Positions 46,161-59,163 of a stretch of 64,000 nucleotides of DNA are shown here, piece after piece. Under the pieces are notes generated by a model. That model had not been told where the DNA came from and searched no databases. It saw only the letters and a list, made by a program, of their open reading frames with translations. Made by a program: the position numbers and the translations under genes. This DNA is from Dentipellis sp. KUC8613 (Eukaryota; Basidiomycota; Agaricomycetes; Russulales; Hericiaceae): positions 67,446 to 131,445 of the forward strand of contig NSJX01000046.1 in the NCBI GenBank assembly GCA_002286715.1, in the 5' to 3' direction. How positions within the stretch are numbered: the first letter of the stretch is position 1; every line of letters begins with the position of its first letter.

Positions 46161-48512
46161 ACTTGTGACGTGCTGAATTCAGAGTTCGTAGGTCGAGGCA
46201 CGCTGTCTTTTATTGCACGATACTAGTTGGCTATGATCATCAGCATCTGAGTAGCCCCGCGAAGACGCACCTTATCCAGTCTACTACTCTGCCATAAGTG
46301 TCTCAACTCTCCCGAATCAGGATTTCAGGTGCCAATGGCCGCATTATGGCAATTTCCACCGACGAAAGTGGAGTAGCAAGAGCTTGTATGACTGGTATCG
46401 CAGCATTCAGAGCAGAATCAGGAGATCGTCAAATGCTTTACATACCTGATCCCCAGCCACACTTTCGAAACCAGAAGACACTCCGAAAAAAACTGACCGA
46501 TTACCTTGCAAGCCAACACTCCATCCCACACTCGACGTGATTAATTCATCCCGGAAGCTAACGCGGTGGGGGTCATGAGGATCGGGTGGAGCATGTCATG
46601 AAAGTCGGGGTGACCGTCAACAATACTCGTTATCTGTTTACTTATTGCTGCCTTCATGATGCGTATGTGTTCTTTCGGAGATGCACGGGAACAACCTAGG
46701 TCTGAAACGATCGACCACGCTTTCCATTAGCCAAGTTGGACAATGGACATTTTCGCGGTAAGGATGTATCATGATGACCCAGTGCTAAAGGCGCATAAGG
46801 CAGGCGTGTGTTAAGTTCTGGTCCCGAAGATGGCGACGATATGACAGTTCCGTAGATGGGCTTCAAGCGATTCGTTGTTCGAAGTTACCGTCATTCAAGT
46901 GGGGTCACACTGCCTTGATCAATAGACACTCACTTCACAGCCAGCTTCGATAAGCCGAGGAGAATGATTCTGGAGGCGGATGCAGGTCATAGTTCAGTCA
47001 GCGAGAGAACCGGTACCAAAAAGCAAAGTATTCGACGGGGGAGTACAGCGGGCCGGACGGAGCCGATAGGCCGCCGGTCCGGAGCCCAGCATACCGGCGC
47101 GTTCTTCAAACTCGTCCTCCATTGAAGTCATGATCAGCGCTGGTCACGCAGTCACCGCACTCTCACTCTGCTTTCATCTCAAGGATTCTGCTTTGTAAAT
47201 CCCATGAATCCGCTTTTCTTCATATATGAACGACGCAAGTATCCACATAGGTTGTAACAGATGTCTTTGACCACTTTTACACCACAGAGCAGCGGTTCGA
47301 GCTGTTGTCCACCGTGACGAGCGGCAGGGGATTCTATCGTTGCGTAACTCCCGTTGCGCAGACGAGGCACGTTCCCCCCCTTTCCGATTCGATTACGCAT
47401 CCGAGTCATTCTTACAATTATTGATTTCTTCAAAGTGCAGAACTGCACGGGCCTTGCGCATAGCTGAAATCCGACAGATTCCGCAAGGCTCCGGGTCGGC
47501 GTGAGTCAAGTTTGAACGTCTGAACAGTAAAAATAACTCGCAGTTTCCACACTGACACTGTTAGTGAGACTTGATCAACACATACTTGGATGGACGTTAC
47601 TGATAATCTATCCGCGTCCGCTTCTTGACGGCTCTGGACTTTTGCAAAGAATAGTGCCCGAACATAGGCGGGACTATGGGAAAGATGTAAGGTATGCCTG
47701 TTCAGCTAGATGCCGGGGCTAGATGAGAGCATACGGCATTCATCTAGTTGACCGCAGGAGCTCAGACTGCGGTGAGCGTCTTGACTGTGTTGCCGCTTTC
47801 GCCTCTTCAGCTCGCATGTGTACCAGTACTGCCGCCGTGTCGTACTAACATCTCGTTATCTGCCGATTCACGTTTCAAGGGGCCAGAAAAAGATATGTTA
47901 CGACGGCACGTCAATGACTTACTAGTTCCAATGGAGCCATACTCAATCGCCACCTAGTACAGCCCCTCCGCGCAACGAGCAGTTATCCGCAAGCGAGCCT
48001 TAGGGGATGGGACTTGTGTACAGAGGGGTCCCACCTGAGTTTGGAGTGTCGCTTCAGCACGCAGTAAGCTTCATGTAAGAAATCGGCGAATTTAACAGCA
48101 CAAGATATGTGTGACCCACGTACTTTTTCTCAAGGAGCACGGTGCTGATGCTAGCATCATCAGTTACGATGTGGTGCGTCACTCAGCAGCGGATCCAGAA
48201 AAGGACCTCTCAGGGTGAGAAGTGATGCCCGCATCGGCTGCCATACTTACATGGCCACCCCACGATTCAGAATTTTGTGACATCTAATGGGTGCCAACTC
48301 GGGATGATTTTCGTTCTTTTCCATTTCATGCATGCTACATTGAATTCAATTGAGGCGCCGGTCTCCTCGGTCTAGTCGAGGCAAGATATAGACAAAATGT
48401 ATATACAGCTGCCCCCCCTTCGTTAGAAAACAGTAGTCTAGCACCATGCGCGAATGACACTCACATTTTCCTAACTTCCTGCCAATTATATAGCTCACTA
48501 GGTGAAGAAGTA
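46161..48512. other. 2.35 kb spacer in the array
   Basis: No gene was recognised. Short open frames (46298-46540 plus, 47179-47448 minus, 47748-47957 plus) have no motif or splice support. A small GC-rich patch lies near 47,040-47,110. Confidence 0.4.
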
Positions 48513-50134
48513 TTACCGTCCTGGCGCGGCTACGAAGTCCGATATTGTTTGGGCAAGTTCCATATTTTCGAAATTGGATGCTACAGCTTCGCAGCATGCC
48601 TTTCGTCGAATGTTGAGGACGATCCGCGAAGTTAAAACCATGTGAAGCATGTGCTGTGTCCTGTACGGACTTCAGAAAGGGGAATGATGATCCAAAAAGC
48701 TGATGGTACAGACTGGGAAAGTGTGTATGTATAGCCGGGCTAATTGATGGTATTCAGCATATGTTCAGCTATTGATATGGCGTAAAATCACCCACCGGTG
48801 CCAAAGTAGTCAGAAGAACATTCATGAGGGAAGACACTGAGTGGACAAAGTTAGTGCTGCCCAAGGAGGGTTCGTGTTGAAGAGCGCGCACTAAACAATG
48901 GCAGATAAGACAGAATACCTAGGTGAAATGTATGAGCCAAATTCAACGTAAGATGCTCGTCAAGAATGTACCATCTCGAAATACTGTATAGAGGAGAGGC
49001 GAGGACGGTTGTCGGGCTGCACGATCAGGTCGTCTGGAGTCGGGTAGCGGGCCACTGCCGGGCCTACTTCGGCAACCCTGCCAGGCTTTGATTGCGGTCA
49101 TGATCATGATGACTGAAACAAGTGTAGCTGCAGTCAGTAGATGTTCCGATTCGCGAGTGGAGAAGCCAGAGGACGCGATTCCACCTACTAGTTTCAGAGG
49201 CTAGCGCCAACGACCAGATCAGACCATACCAGGCATTGTCAACTTTGGTCACAAAGCATCCTCGAAGTTCGAGCGATAAACTACCGATTGGGATGACTGT
49301 TAAAATGTTCAAATATGCGAGAGGATATGATACCATGTGTCAACGTACATTCGAGAGAGTGAAGGGCTTTATTGAGAGAAAACCCTATGACCGTCAGAGC
49401 AACGATGGCTAATGATCCCAAGAAATAAGCAATCTGTTTGCTTTCTCCCCATAGTGCATAAGTACGGAAGGAGAGAATTACTAGATAAATACGTATCTCA
49501 TATCAGTTTGACGGCTGCAGGAATTCTAGAATCGACTGCTTACTTTCCGACATGGCGATGCCGACAGCTACCAACCCTGCGTTCACGATCTGAAAATTAG
49601 CTTGGCGCGAGAGGAGGATGATGTCAGACGTACATCCATGGGTAGTATAGATACCTGAGCATTCAGAACTTGAGAGACGAGGCCCAAGAATATCTACGTA
49701 TTCGGTCATCGGACTGAGGACCGACATGGAAGCGAACCCATGCCCACCATAGACACTCAAACCCACGTCCCACAAGGCAGAGTAGCGGTTGAGCAAAAAT
49801 ATGACCTTCAGCATAGTCCAGCGCGACCGCCAGACTAACTCAATCTCGTCTGGAAGGGTAAGAAGATAGTCGTAAGACTGTCATGAATACAAGAGATTAG
49901 CCGCAGTCAATATATGATCAATAGCTTCTGCACCATTATTACATTCGCGCTCACTGTGTTAGTCGTTAGTGTGGGTTTGGCAGCGGAAAAGCAAAGGGAC
50001 TTGTGAACGGACAAGCGATGCGCTAAGCAGGAATATGAGCAATGATTAGATGGGTAATTCTGGATGCATACCGTCGTGACCATGCTCTGCTGCAACGCGA
50101 TGATAATCCGACTTGTTGCCGCCTCTGTGTCCAT
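48513..50134 (-). CDS. DUF6533-family membrane protein, array member 4
   Basis: Exon 1 (50072-50134) codes MDTEAATSRIIIALQQSMVT, then a micro-exon with VSANVIM. The core exon is 49748-49877, again exactly 130 nt (YDYLLTLPDEIELVWRSRW, VIFLLNRYSALWDVGLSVY). A TM block with FRTYALWGESKQIAYFLGSL lies at about 49,345-49,480. The Cys segment LSLELRGCFVTKVDNAW with LIWSLALASET is at about 49,190-49,290. The last exon reads HMLHMVLTSRIVLNIRRKA and ends in a short tail, FVAAPGR. All family landmarks are present and unbroken, so it is probably functional. Function unknown; middle exon borders not all fixed. Confidence 0.83.
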
Positions 50135-51675
50135 TCCTGCAGACTGAAAAGTACTCTAGTCTCTTCCGCTCTTTATAACGTCTAGCGAGACCCCTAAGAA
50201 ATGCCGGCGCGATGCCTTTCATCTCAAGGCACGCTGCGCTTGAAGATCAACGTCATTCTTATGACATACTTTTCCAGAGCACTGCATTTCTGGGAATGTT
50301 TGACGTACGCTTCAGTTCCTCGAGCGATGATGCCTGGATCGCCCCTGCTCATTTCCTCGATATCCAACGAAAATGTCTATAAAACCACCTATTCGAGGTT
50401 CGCTGATCCACGTGGCGCGATCCCGACTAGAGCGGGCGCAGTCTTGACAATTGTCGAAAGCATTGCAACCACCGCACCTATTTCCTAATGTGAGGTTACG
50501 CCGTCCCACACCCGACGTCTACACGACGTGATCGGTTATCAGCGGAAGTGCTCGCGTAAATGCGAGTGTCACCACGGAGTACAGCACTGTGGCAAGTGGA
50601 CCAATGCTCCACGAATTGCCTGCTGCAATCTCGGGCCGACCCTTCCAGCTCCCGGGCCGGAGACTAGTGTGACGATGTCCACGCGGAGCGTACTGACACA
50701 GTGCCTGCCATCGGTGCACCTCAAGGCTGCATGAAGGTGAAGTTTGTTGGATAGTTCAGAGATGCGCCAAGTTGAAAACGAAAATTGTAATGACAAGCTC
50801 ACCATTGGCATGATTCGGGCCTGTCCCGAATCTGCTCATGGGACGTTCATTTCCTGCAGGAGTTCACTGGTTAGCATTGGACTCGAAGTCGCACAGAAAG
50901 ATTTACCGAGACGGTGGTCGGTTCACTACTGGAATGCATCCAGGCTATGGCCGGCATGGTTCCGAAAGCACTGGTTTAGATATCCTGTCCATGTACGTGA
51001 TCTCGATATTTGGGATATTACTAGCGAAGAAACAGTGGTGAGGAATCGCTCGCCAGCTCGAGTGTCACAACCGGGACGCTAGTGAGATATCAGTATGAGC
51101 AGTCGCCAATTTAGGAGTAGAACGCGTACCAGAAGGGCAAAAACGCGCACCAGCTCTAGTTTAGAGCTCGCAACGCCGGCCGTAGGCGGCACTAAGCCTG
51201 TCTTCTGAGATAAGCGGGTTGCATGGGTTCATCTCATAGAGCGCGCAGGGTCAAACAATACTGAACGAAAAAAAAAGCTATCCACTATGCCTCTCCTCGA
51301 CCCAAGAGAGACTCGCGATACAGTAATTAGATATGCGCTCAAACGAGTCGCCGCATCCGTTCGCGTTCCGTGAAGTTTTGCGACGAGGGGTGAGAACGCG
51401 GCAGCAGGCAATGCGTAGCAAATATATGTTTGGCTATCGCGTACCCCGGCACGCTTCGCATATCGGGTCTGTGATCACGCTATCCGTGACTGATCTTGAA
51501 AGTCATCGTTTCGGATTCGCATACGCGTATGTGTCGTTACGGATTCAGAATGTCTTCCAAACTCATTGCACGCTAAAACATCCAATGGACAATACTATGA
51601 TGGGGTAAGTAGGATGATAAGGAGGACGTGCCAAAGACCCACCTTCCAGTAACATTCCTGATTCCCTGTGGATAA
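50135..51675. other. 1.5 kb spacer in the array
   Basis: Plus-strand frames at 50201-50488, 50744-51082 and 51333-51608 are short and unsupported by motifs. I see no RNA gene. Confidence 0.4.
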
Positions 51676-53282
51676 TCAATACAGAGGATTAGCACAGGGA
51701 TCTAGCCGAATCTCCCGAAGCTCTATAATTTCGTGGTCCCGTCCTACTACAGCTCCAGAGACAGCTGTCCGTCGAATATTGAGGACGATACGGGATGACA
51801 GGATCACGTGAAGTGCGTGCTGTGTTCTGCATGGGTTTGAGAATTGGTTGGGAAGTAATTGAAAGACGGGAGATCCCTACCCAGCGAGCAGAAATGTGTG
51901 TTCAGGCTATTAGATCAAAGATGTTCAGAGGGTAGCTGATTGTCCGTCCTGATGTTGGATCACTTACAGGCCCGAGAAGAACCACAAGGACGTTTGCAAT
52001 GGATGATACTGAGGTGCGAACTTAGAGATGTAGACGTAAAGCTTCGGGAGGAAGGAGCGCACCGAGTAGCGTTATATAGGACAAAGTACCTGGGCAAGAA
52101 TCATCAGCGGAACGGAAGACGTCGGTGAACAGATCGTGAGGCTCACTGTCTCGGAATATTAGATAGAGAAGGGGAGAGGAGGTGTGCCGGACTGAACGGT
52201 CGGTTATTTCAGCAAACGTGAATACAGCCACGCGATAGGACTTACACTTTTGCCAAACTTTTATCAAGGTGAGGCCCATGACGGCTATGCAGTGAGCAGA
52301 TTTTGAGTACGTAGACCAACATGTGTGACTGCGATGAGCCTTACTAGTTTCATACGATAACGCGATTGTCCAGCAAATATATAGGGTATCCGCGATCTTG
52401 GTCACGAAACATCCTTGGAGCTCGGGTGGTATAATCTCAATGGGTATGACTAGATGAAAGTTAGCCATCTAAACAGAGACGCGGGGAACATTATGACAAC
52501 GTACATTCTATAGAATGAAGGAATTGGGCGAGGTAGACACCCAAAACCGCCCAAGCCACGACGAAGAGTAGTACCATGGTACAGCCGACCAATTTCTTCT
52601 TCCCCCATAGCGCGTAGGTGCGATAAATAATGATTACTGGTATATTCATGTCAACATCGTGCATATTCGTGTAATTGGACATGAGCCACTCACTCTCCGA
52701 CAGACCGATGCCGGACACAATCAGTCCTAAACTCACACGCAATATTACAATCCGGTGGTTGAGATGGAAGCGGGACTGTATAATACCTCCGTTGGCTCTA
52801 TAGAGACCAGAGCATACTGAAATGGGGATGTTACGTCCAAATTGATCTAAAGACCGGGAAAGTTAGCACAAAGAACCGAAGTCATGCTGATGAAGTCTCA
52901 CGGTAAATGCCAACGCCCAGATTCCAGAAGGCAGCGTATCGACTCAACAAGAACGCCACTTTGATTGCATTCCAGCGTGAATGCCAGATCAAGTCGACCT
53001 CGTCCGGGAGGGTAAGAACGTAATCGTAGCACTATTGCTGGCGTTACTTCAGCAGCTTCAAGTATGGGGCATGAACCATACCAGCAATGCACTTGCGCTG
53101 ACTGAATGATCCTGATCATCAGCACAGAGAGAGGTCAACAAAAAATATGGCAAACGGACCATCAAAGTACTAGTCAGGATTTGAGTATACAAGCACAAGT
53201 GTAAGAAATAGACACGCACTGTCACAAACTGGTTCTGCTGCAATGCGACCAAGACTTGCGCTGCCATCGTTGCTGGGACCAT
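51676..53282 (-). CDS. DUF6533-family membrane protein, array member 5
   Basis: Exon 1 (53220-53282) codes MVPATMAAQVLVALQQNQFV. An internal Met five codons later would match the start of the sister genes more closely. A micro-exon with VSASALL follows, then the 130-nt core exon 52902-53031 (YDYVLTLPDEVDLIWHSRW, VAFLLSRYAAFWNLGVGIY). A TM block with IIIYRTYALWGKKKLVGCTM lies at about 52,540-52,640. The Cys segment IIPPELQGCFVTKIADTLY is at about 52,370-52,440, with VMGLTLIKVWQKC near 52,250-52,290 and HTSSPLLYLIFRD near 52,140-52,185. The last exon has HALHVILSSRIVLNIRRTA and a charged tail. It appears intact. Role unknown. Confidence 0.84.
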
Positions 53283-54420
53283 GGTCGGCGTTCGTAGCCT
53301 GCGATGCACCACCGCAGGGCCCCTCTCTTTAACGTGCGTCGCAAACACGGAAGTCACAAGCTGGCTCGAAACCGCAGAAGCACATGGAGGTTCTGATAGC
53401 ACAGCAGGTGTGAGTACAACGACAGAAGGCGCTGCGACTCGGCACGGAACACTGATCACCTCCGCATGCTTGCTTCCATGTTAGATAGATGGGATCGCGA
53501 CCGTGCCGATACGGGAAGTTCCTGTTCCTTCCGCGATGTTTGACCATGAGGACAGGTGAACAGGGCATGAAGTGATAAGAGCACTTGCTGTATACCTGCT
53601 GTGCAAGGATTTGCCGATACATAGAGGTTATTAATCCTACTGAACTAGATGTGTAAGCAAATGAATGAGAGGAATTCTGGAATTGGACGCACATTGTTTT
53701 CGTCAGCGAGGGGTACCATCGGAAGCCAATCTTCCATATCTGTGTTCGACCCATGCGAAAGTTGCCAAACGTTGGGTACACCAAGCAGGATTAGATGCTC
53801 GGTGTTGGGGCATGCAAGTCTTCTACAGACCTCCATCCAGAATTTCCACTTTTGCAGGTGTCAGTCTATTCCTGGAATGAATGAGGTCGAGAGAACAATT
53901 CGGGGATCCCGGTGAGTCTGGTAGGTTAGGTCAGGTCCTGAGAATTTGAACCCACCAAGGTCGTCCGTGCTTCATCCCCATGGAAATCGAAGACGACCTT
54001 GGGCTGCCCGTCACCCACCCCGACTGACATCGATGGCCGACATACCTGTGGATAGTCAGTTTCAAATTAATCGCACAAGGCGATATCTGAGTAGTGAAGC
54101 TTGAAGTCTGGAATACTCCTGCATTGAAAACGCAGTCTGAGCCTCCGGCGTAAGCATTCGCCGACTCTCAACGCTGCTAGCGCATGAGCCCAGCTAGTCT
54201 TGAATGACACAGCACACAGCACATCCACCAGCTTTTGATAAAAAGCATCAAGAAACGAACGAGAGTATCGGCGAAGAAACGATGCGGAACTTGTTGAGGT
54301 AGAGTGGCCGCTGGGGCGTACTAGAGTCACGGTCAAATCACACTGACGAGCGTGTTCGGGGACCCCGACAGTCCCGTCTTCGGGGGCGTCGACCACAAGT
54401 TCAAGTTCAATTGAACGAGA
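53283..54420. other. spacer upstream of the second P450 segment
   Basis: No gene is supported. Positions about 54,130-54,210 resemble 37,673-37,760, so fragments of the first segment's surroundings were also copied. The minus-strand frame 54067-54396 overlaps that patch and is not credible as a gene. Confidence 0.4.
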
Positions 54421-54884
54421 ACAGGCTGATTTATCATCTCAAGCTCTCACCAGTAAATCGTATGTACACCCTGTGACATGCACTATCTCCATGTGTTGGC
54501 AGTATCCTCCAGCTTCCTGCTAGGATGAAATTGGTACGGTTTCCGTCTACTCACACGCTGAAGAGCCACTTCGATTGTATCTTCTTTACAGACCTCTTCG
54601 ACGAGTTTTCGTAGCTTCCGGGCCATCTGCCGGAAAAAGGTCCTTCTACTCGGAAACTTAGTGAGCGTAGGAAGCCAATCAAAATCCTGTCAGTGTCAAT
54701 GGTCACTTCTCCACTCTGTGAAAATTTCGTCGGAGTACTGTCACGGGAGGAGTAGTTGCGACCTTGGGGCCGCATTCGGTCCATTTTCTCCTCTATCTTG
54801 GCCACTCACAGTGTTTCCTAGCTTCCCATCATTTCTTAGGAGACGACGTCTGAAGTTTCTCTGACACGCTACGTCAGTATCGAG

Positions 54885-54894
54885 GATATAAGTA
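54885..54894 (+). promoter_or_regulatory. TATA-like box of P450 copy 2
   Basis: ATATAAGTAA lies 45-54 bp before the start codon. It corresponds to the element at 39111-39120 in copy 1 but is closer to a TATA consensus. Confidence 0.5.
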
Positions 54895-54938
54895 ACTCGG
54901 CGTGCTGGGTGCCCATGCACTTCCCATCTTGACTTCAG

Positions 54939-56811
54939 ATGGCGTTAATTCCCATCTACAGCTACTCTGATGCCCTCACCCTCATCGCTTCATTTGTATT
55001 ATGTGCTTTTATTGTTCGTTACATCCGGAGTCCGTACCGCAAGGTTCCTGCCGGCCCTCGTGGTATACCTATCCTCGGGAATATCTTCCAGCTGCGCGAA
55101 GATATGATTCCTGCCTTTATGAAGTGGCAGAAAATATACGGTATACCGAACTCTCCTTGCAGTGTCTTGCAATTCTGACCTCGTCCAATCTGCTTTCAGG
55201 AGACATTTGCTATGTAAACCTCGCTGGACAACCGATACTCGTCATCAACTCGGGAAGAGTCGCTTTCGACCTCTTGGATTGCCGTTCCGCCAACTATTCT
55301 GAGCGTCCGCGCCGGATTGTGGCTGGCGAGATTCTTTGTGGAGGTCTCTTCTTTGCCCAGAACCCTTACAACGCAGTGTGAGTAGGCGTCTCTTGCTCCC
55401 TTACGGCATCGCTCATCCCTTCTCACAGGACGCGTCGAATGCGCCGAGCGTCGCACGAAGCCATGAGCAATCAAGCATCACGGAAGTACCACCCTATGCA
55501 GACCGCCGAAGCGGTTCTACTTACTCTCAGCCTTCTCGACCGACCCGAATCTTACGACCGTCACCTCCAGCGGAATGCTGCATCGCTCGCCATGTCAATG
55601 TTATATGGCCACCCACCGATTATGTCAGAGAACGACCCGTCCGTCCAAGAAATCAATGGTTTCATCAAGCAACTATCCCATTACGGCCGACCGGGGGGTC
55701 ATCTCGTCGAGGTCTTTCCTTGGATGGTTTACATCCCACAGAGGTCCGCCTACTACTACTACAAGATCCATACATTTCTGGAATAGCAATTGCAGTTTGG
55801 CGAAATGGAAGCGGGAAGCCATGTTGGGCTTCAGGCACTACACGAAGGTGTTCGAGAACCTGGCTGACGACGTAGCAAAGCGTATGGTACGCAGATCGTC
55901 TCATCATCCGTCATCCGTCGTTCCTCACTACTCGTCTCAGAGCACAGAAACCGTCCGCCCATGCTTCACAGCTTCGTTGATCGAGAACAATAGCGCAGGC
56001 AGTTGCAATCTTTCCAAGCGAGAAATCGCTTGGGCCGCAGGAGGCATGTTGTGAGTTCTATCAATCTCTAAGGAAGCATGGCTCATCGCTGACACGCTCA
56101 GTGCTGCTGGATCAGAAACGACGTCCAGCGTCATGGCTTGGTTCTTGCTAGTGATGATTGCCTTCCCTGAAGCCCAGAAGCGTGCACAGGACGAGTTGGA
56201 CGCCATCGTTGGTCGTTCGCGGGTGCCAACCTTCGCCGACTTCGAACACCTCCCATACATACAAGCGGTGGTCAAAGAGTCGCTTCGGTGGCGAACGACC
56301 GTTCCTGTCGGGGTCCCACACCGCAGCCTAGAAGACGATTGGTACGAAGGCATGTTTATCCCGAAGGGCACCATTTGCATCGCGAACGTGCACTGCATGA
56401 ATCGCGATCCGAGGGTGTTTGGCCCCGACGCGGCGGAATTCAAGCCAGAAAGATACCTCGACGCAACTGGCGCCATCAAAGCGAATTCTGCGGACGATCA
56501 TTATAACTTTGGATTTGGCCGCCGCGTTTGCCCTGGCCGGTATTTGGGGAGCAACACACTCTTCATCAACATGGCAGTCTTGCTTTGGGCTGCGAAGATA
56601 TCGAGAGGGAAGGGCGACGCGGGGCCTCTCGACTTGGAGGGGTTTGTGAACATGGGCACAGCGATGTAAGTTATTATACTTCGTGTTTGAGAGCTACGTG
56701 ACTGATTCCTGGGATTGTAGTCATCCGAAACCATTCACTTGTGATATCCAACCTAGATTTACAGAGGTTCCGCATATCTTGTCTCAGGAAAAAGAGTTTT
56801 TACTCCCATGA
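54939..56811 (+). CDS. Cytochrome P450 monooxygenase, copy 2
   Basis: Seven exons (54939-55140, 55200-55377, 55429-55743, 55796-55886, 55941-56050, 56102-56665, 56721-56811) have exactly the same lengths as those of copy 1 and give 516 residues. Motifs are retained: VPAGPRGIPILGN, AGSETTSS, ESLRWR, FKPERY and FGFGRRVCPGRY. Differences are scattered substitutions such as YNTV to YNAV, KCDLSKRE to SCNLSKRE, ADIEHLP to ADFEHLP, and DDHYGFGF to DDHYNFGF just before the heme loop. Intron lengths differ by only a few bases. No stop or frameshift was found, so both copies look active, possibly with slightly different substrate ranges. It acts as an ER-bound monooxygenase by family. Confidence 0.93.
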
Positions 56812-57564
56812 AGCTTCGGTGACGAGGTAGAATCGGTGGAGTAATTTATGTAGCCTTCTCCATGTAAATATCTCGTTGACTTTCTGTTCTGCTGATGCCA
56901 AAATGTCGTAGTCCTCCCTACCCTCTCGGGTGATCTTCATCACTGGCCACCTTGCCGCGTCAACTGAGTGCGCCTCTCACGACATCTCATGGCCGGACAC
57001 CTGACAGTTCGAATCGCGGAGCTCCGTGAGGACGAGCGTGTCCTATGATGTGTGAGATAGCTTGAATGCTGTGAATCCAACCCTTGTGCTAATTTGTAAA
57101 AGTTGATTTTTCTATTCAATCCAAGCAGTTTCCGTATCTCCCGGTTTCTAGCCAAAGCACCGAGACTGGACTGTTGGTCACAGCGGATGCTTCTGCAGTA
57201 CATTTCTCCATTGCCTTCCACGCTTGCTTGACAGATGCCTCGCTACTCGGCGTGTCAGACTGTCCTTATCCGTGTCGAACTCAATCAAGAGTCGATGATA
57301 CTGAGCGCCAGCGTCAGCTGTGTCCGACTAAGTCTGAGAAAATAAGCTATCTATGTTCGACACGAGGCCTCTATCAGACTACAATGAAGACGAGATCATC
57401 CGCAACGTCACTTGGTGGGAGTACAGACCAACGGATGCGGAGCTCACGGCAGATGATACTCGGCGTAACACTTCGACTCCAACAATAGAGAAAGCGTGGG
57501 CTCCTGTACTATCCCATGGGCCTCAGCCTCAGACTAAGTGCACGCGGCCCTTCCTTTGATGAAC
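56812..57564. other. conserved 3' flank of P450 copy 2
   Basis: Shared with 41,036-41,644 up to 57,410. It runs to the stop codon of the convergent array member 6. No separate gene was recognised. Confidence 0.5.
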
Positions 57565-59163
57565 CTAGATACGCAGCCTGGCCACTCTACCGCCACCGCT
57601 CTCTTGACTTTGCTCGAGCTGTATTTCATTTGGGTTTGAGACGATGAGAACTCCGGTTTTTGCAGCCCGCCGTAAGTCGAGTACGATCCGTGTGGTGAGA
57701 ATTACGTGGATTATGCGCTGTGTTCTTTAGTGGCTAGGGAATATTAGGACGGTCTAGAGGAGAGTGGGGGAAATCGTACCCAGAGAGCAAGGTCGCGTAT
57801 GCGGGCTGGACGCACAATGGGGCATTAGCATACATCAAGTTAAGCGCACGATATACATACCACGGAAAGAAGAATAACAAGCACGTTTATGACCGCGATG
57901 GCTTCAGCACACATACGTCAGGAATCCGAGCGAAAATGACGCAGAGGAGCCAGCAATACCGAAGACATATATATAAGCCAGAATTCCTTCTCGAAGAGTT
58001 AGCTTAAGTACGAAGAAATGTATCGCGGGGCTCACCATCTCGATAGAGTAAGATGATAAATGGCGAGCTTGAGTGTCGGACTGTGTTTCGGTAAGCTATA
58101 GAGAACGCAATGATTCGCGTCTTCAACTTACAGTGGTGTATGCCTTTGACGAGTGTTATGCACATGAGCGCTATAAGGGAAAAAAGTAAGCATACAATTG
58201 TCAGAAATTTTGGCCGTACTGACCCGTCTCGTAGCTCATAAGGATGACATAGTACACGTACAGAGTGCTGCTTGCCTTAGTCACGAAACATCCTTGGATT
58301 CCGGGCAATATACTCCCCAGCTCGGTGACTAGCGGAAAATTAGACCCGTGGAGTTCAAAAGAGAAGGGAGGTTATGGACGCACATTCGAGAGACTTCAAA
58401 AACTTGTCGAGGTATATGCTAATGAAGATCCAGGCGATGACAAAGAGAATCACTAAGACAAGGCCGATCCTTTTGTCTCGCCCCCATATTGCCCAGGCGC
58501 GAAATATCAGAATAGCTTCGTAAAATGTCAAGAAGGATAGTCAAAGATCGTGCGCGGCGGACCCACCTTCAGAAACTCCCAGACCCCCTACAAACAACCC
58601 TAAGGTCGATGGTGTGTGAGACCGTCACTGGCAGGAAGGAAAGTAGCGCATTACGGGACTCACATCCGCTCATACCTAACAAGATCGAGCATGTCTCATT
58701 GGAAAGATTAGAAGCTGCTTGATCTTTGAGTGTATAAGCATCCAAATTAACAACTCCGCCAACAAAAAACTCACGATAGACCGCGATGACTATGTCGACG
58801 AAGGGGACATAGCGATTCAAAAAGAACAGAATTTTGGTGATACTCCAACGAGAGTACCATATCAATTCAACCTCGTCAGAGAAAGTGAGAAAGTAGTCAT
58901 AGATCTTCGGTCCACGGCATAGATCAGTTCGAGATCATCTGAACCTGGTGATACAGTACGTACTAGAAGCGCCACCGGAATGACTAAATTACCATCGACA
59001 TCAGTGGAGATTTAAGCACAATGTTCGCTGTGAACTCACGATCGAAGTACTGTAGCAAGTGTAATATGAGCCAATGAAAGTCATTGACGATGTGAATACA
59101 TACCGTGTTGACCCTCGCTTGCTGGATGGTAAGCACAAGCTGGGCTACTTCCCCCGCGTCCAT
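57565..59163 (-). CDS. DUF6533-family membrane protein, array member 6
   Basis: Exon 1 (59104-59163) codes MDAGEVAQLVLTIQQARVNT. The 130-nt core exon is 58775-58904 (YDYFLTFSDEVELIWYSRW, ILFFLNRYVPFVDIVIAVY). A TM block with FRAWAIWGRDKRIGLVLVIL lies at about 58,380-58,520. The Cys segment LPGIQGCFVTKASSTLYVYY is at about 58,240-58,310 and ALMCITLVKGIHH near 58,130-58,170. The penultimate exon is at about 57,780-57,850. The last exon reads QRIIHVILTTRIVLDLRRAA and ends with a tail containing IQLEQSQESGGG. The 3' end lies inside the duplicated segment, and copy 1 retains only a relic of it. Function unknown. Confidence 0.84.

Larger units (their letters stand above)
54420..57845. repeat. segmental duplication, copy 2 (P450 copy 2 with flanks)
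   Basis: This copy aligns to 38,630-41,690 plus 42,773-42,895. It is continuous through the P450 gene and the 3' end of array member 6, whereas copy 1 is broken at the corresponding place. Confidence 0.8.
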
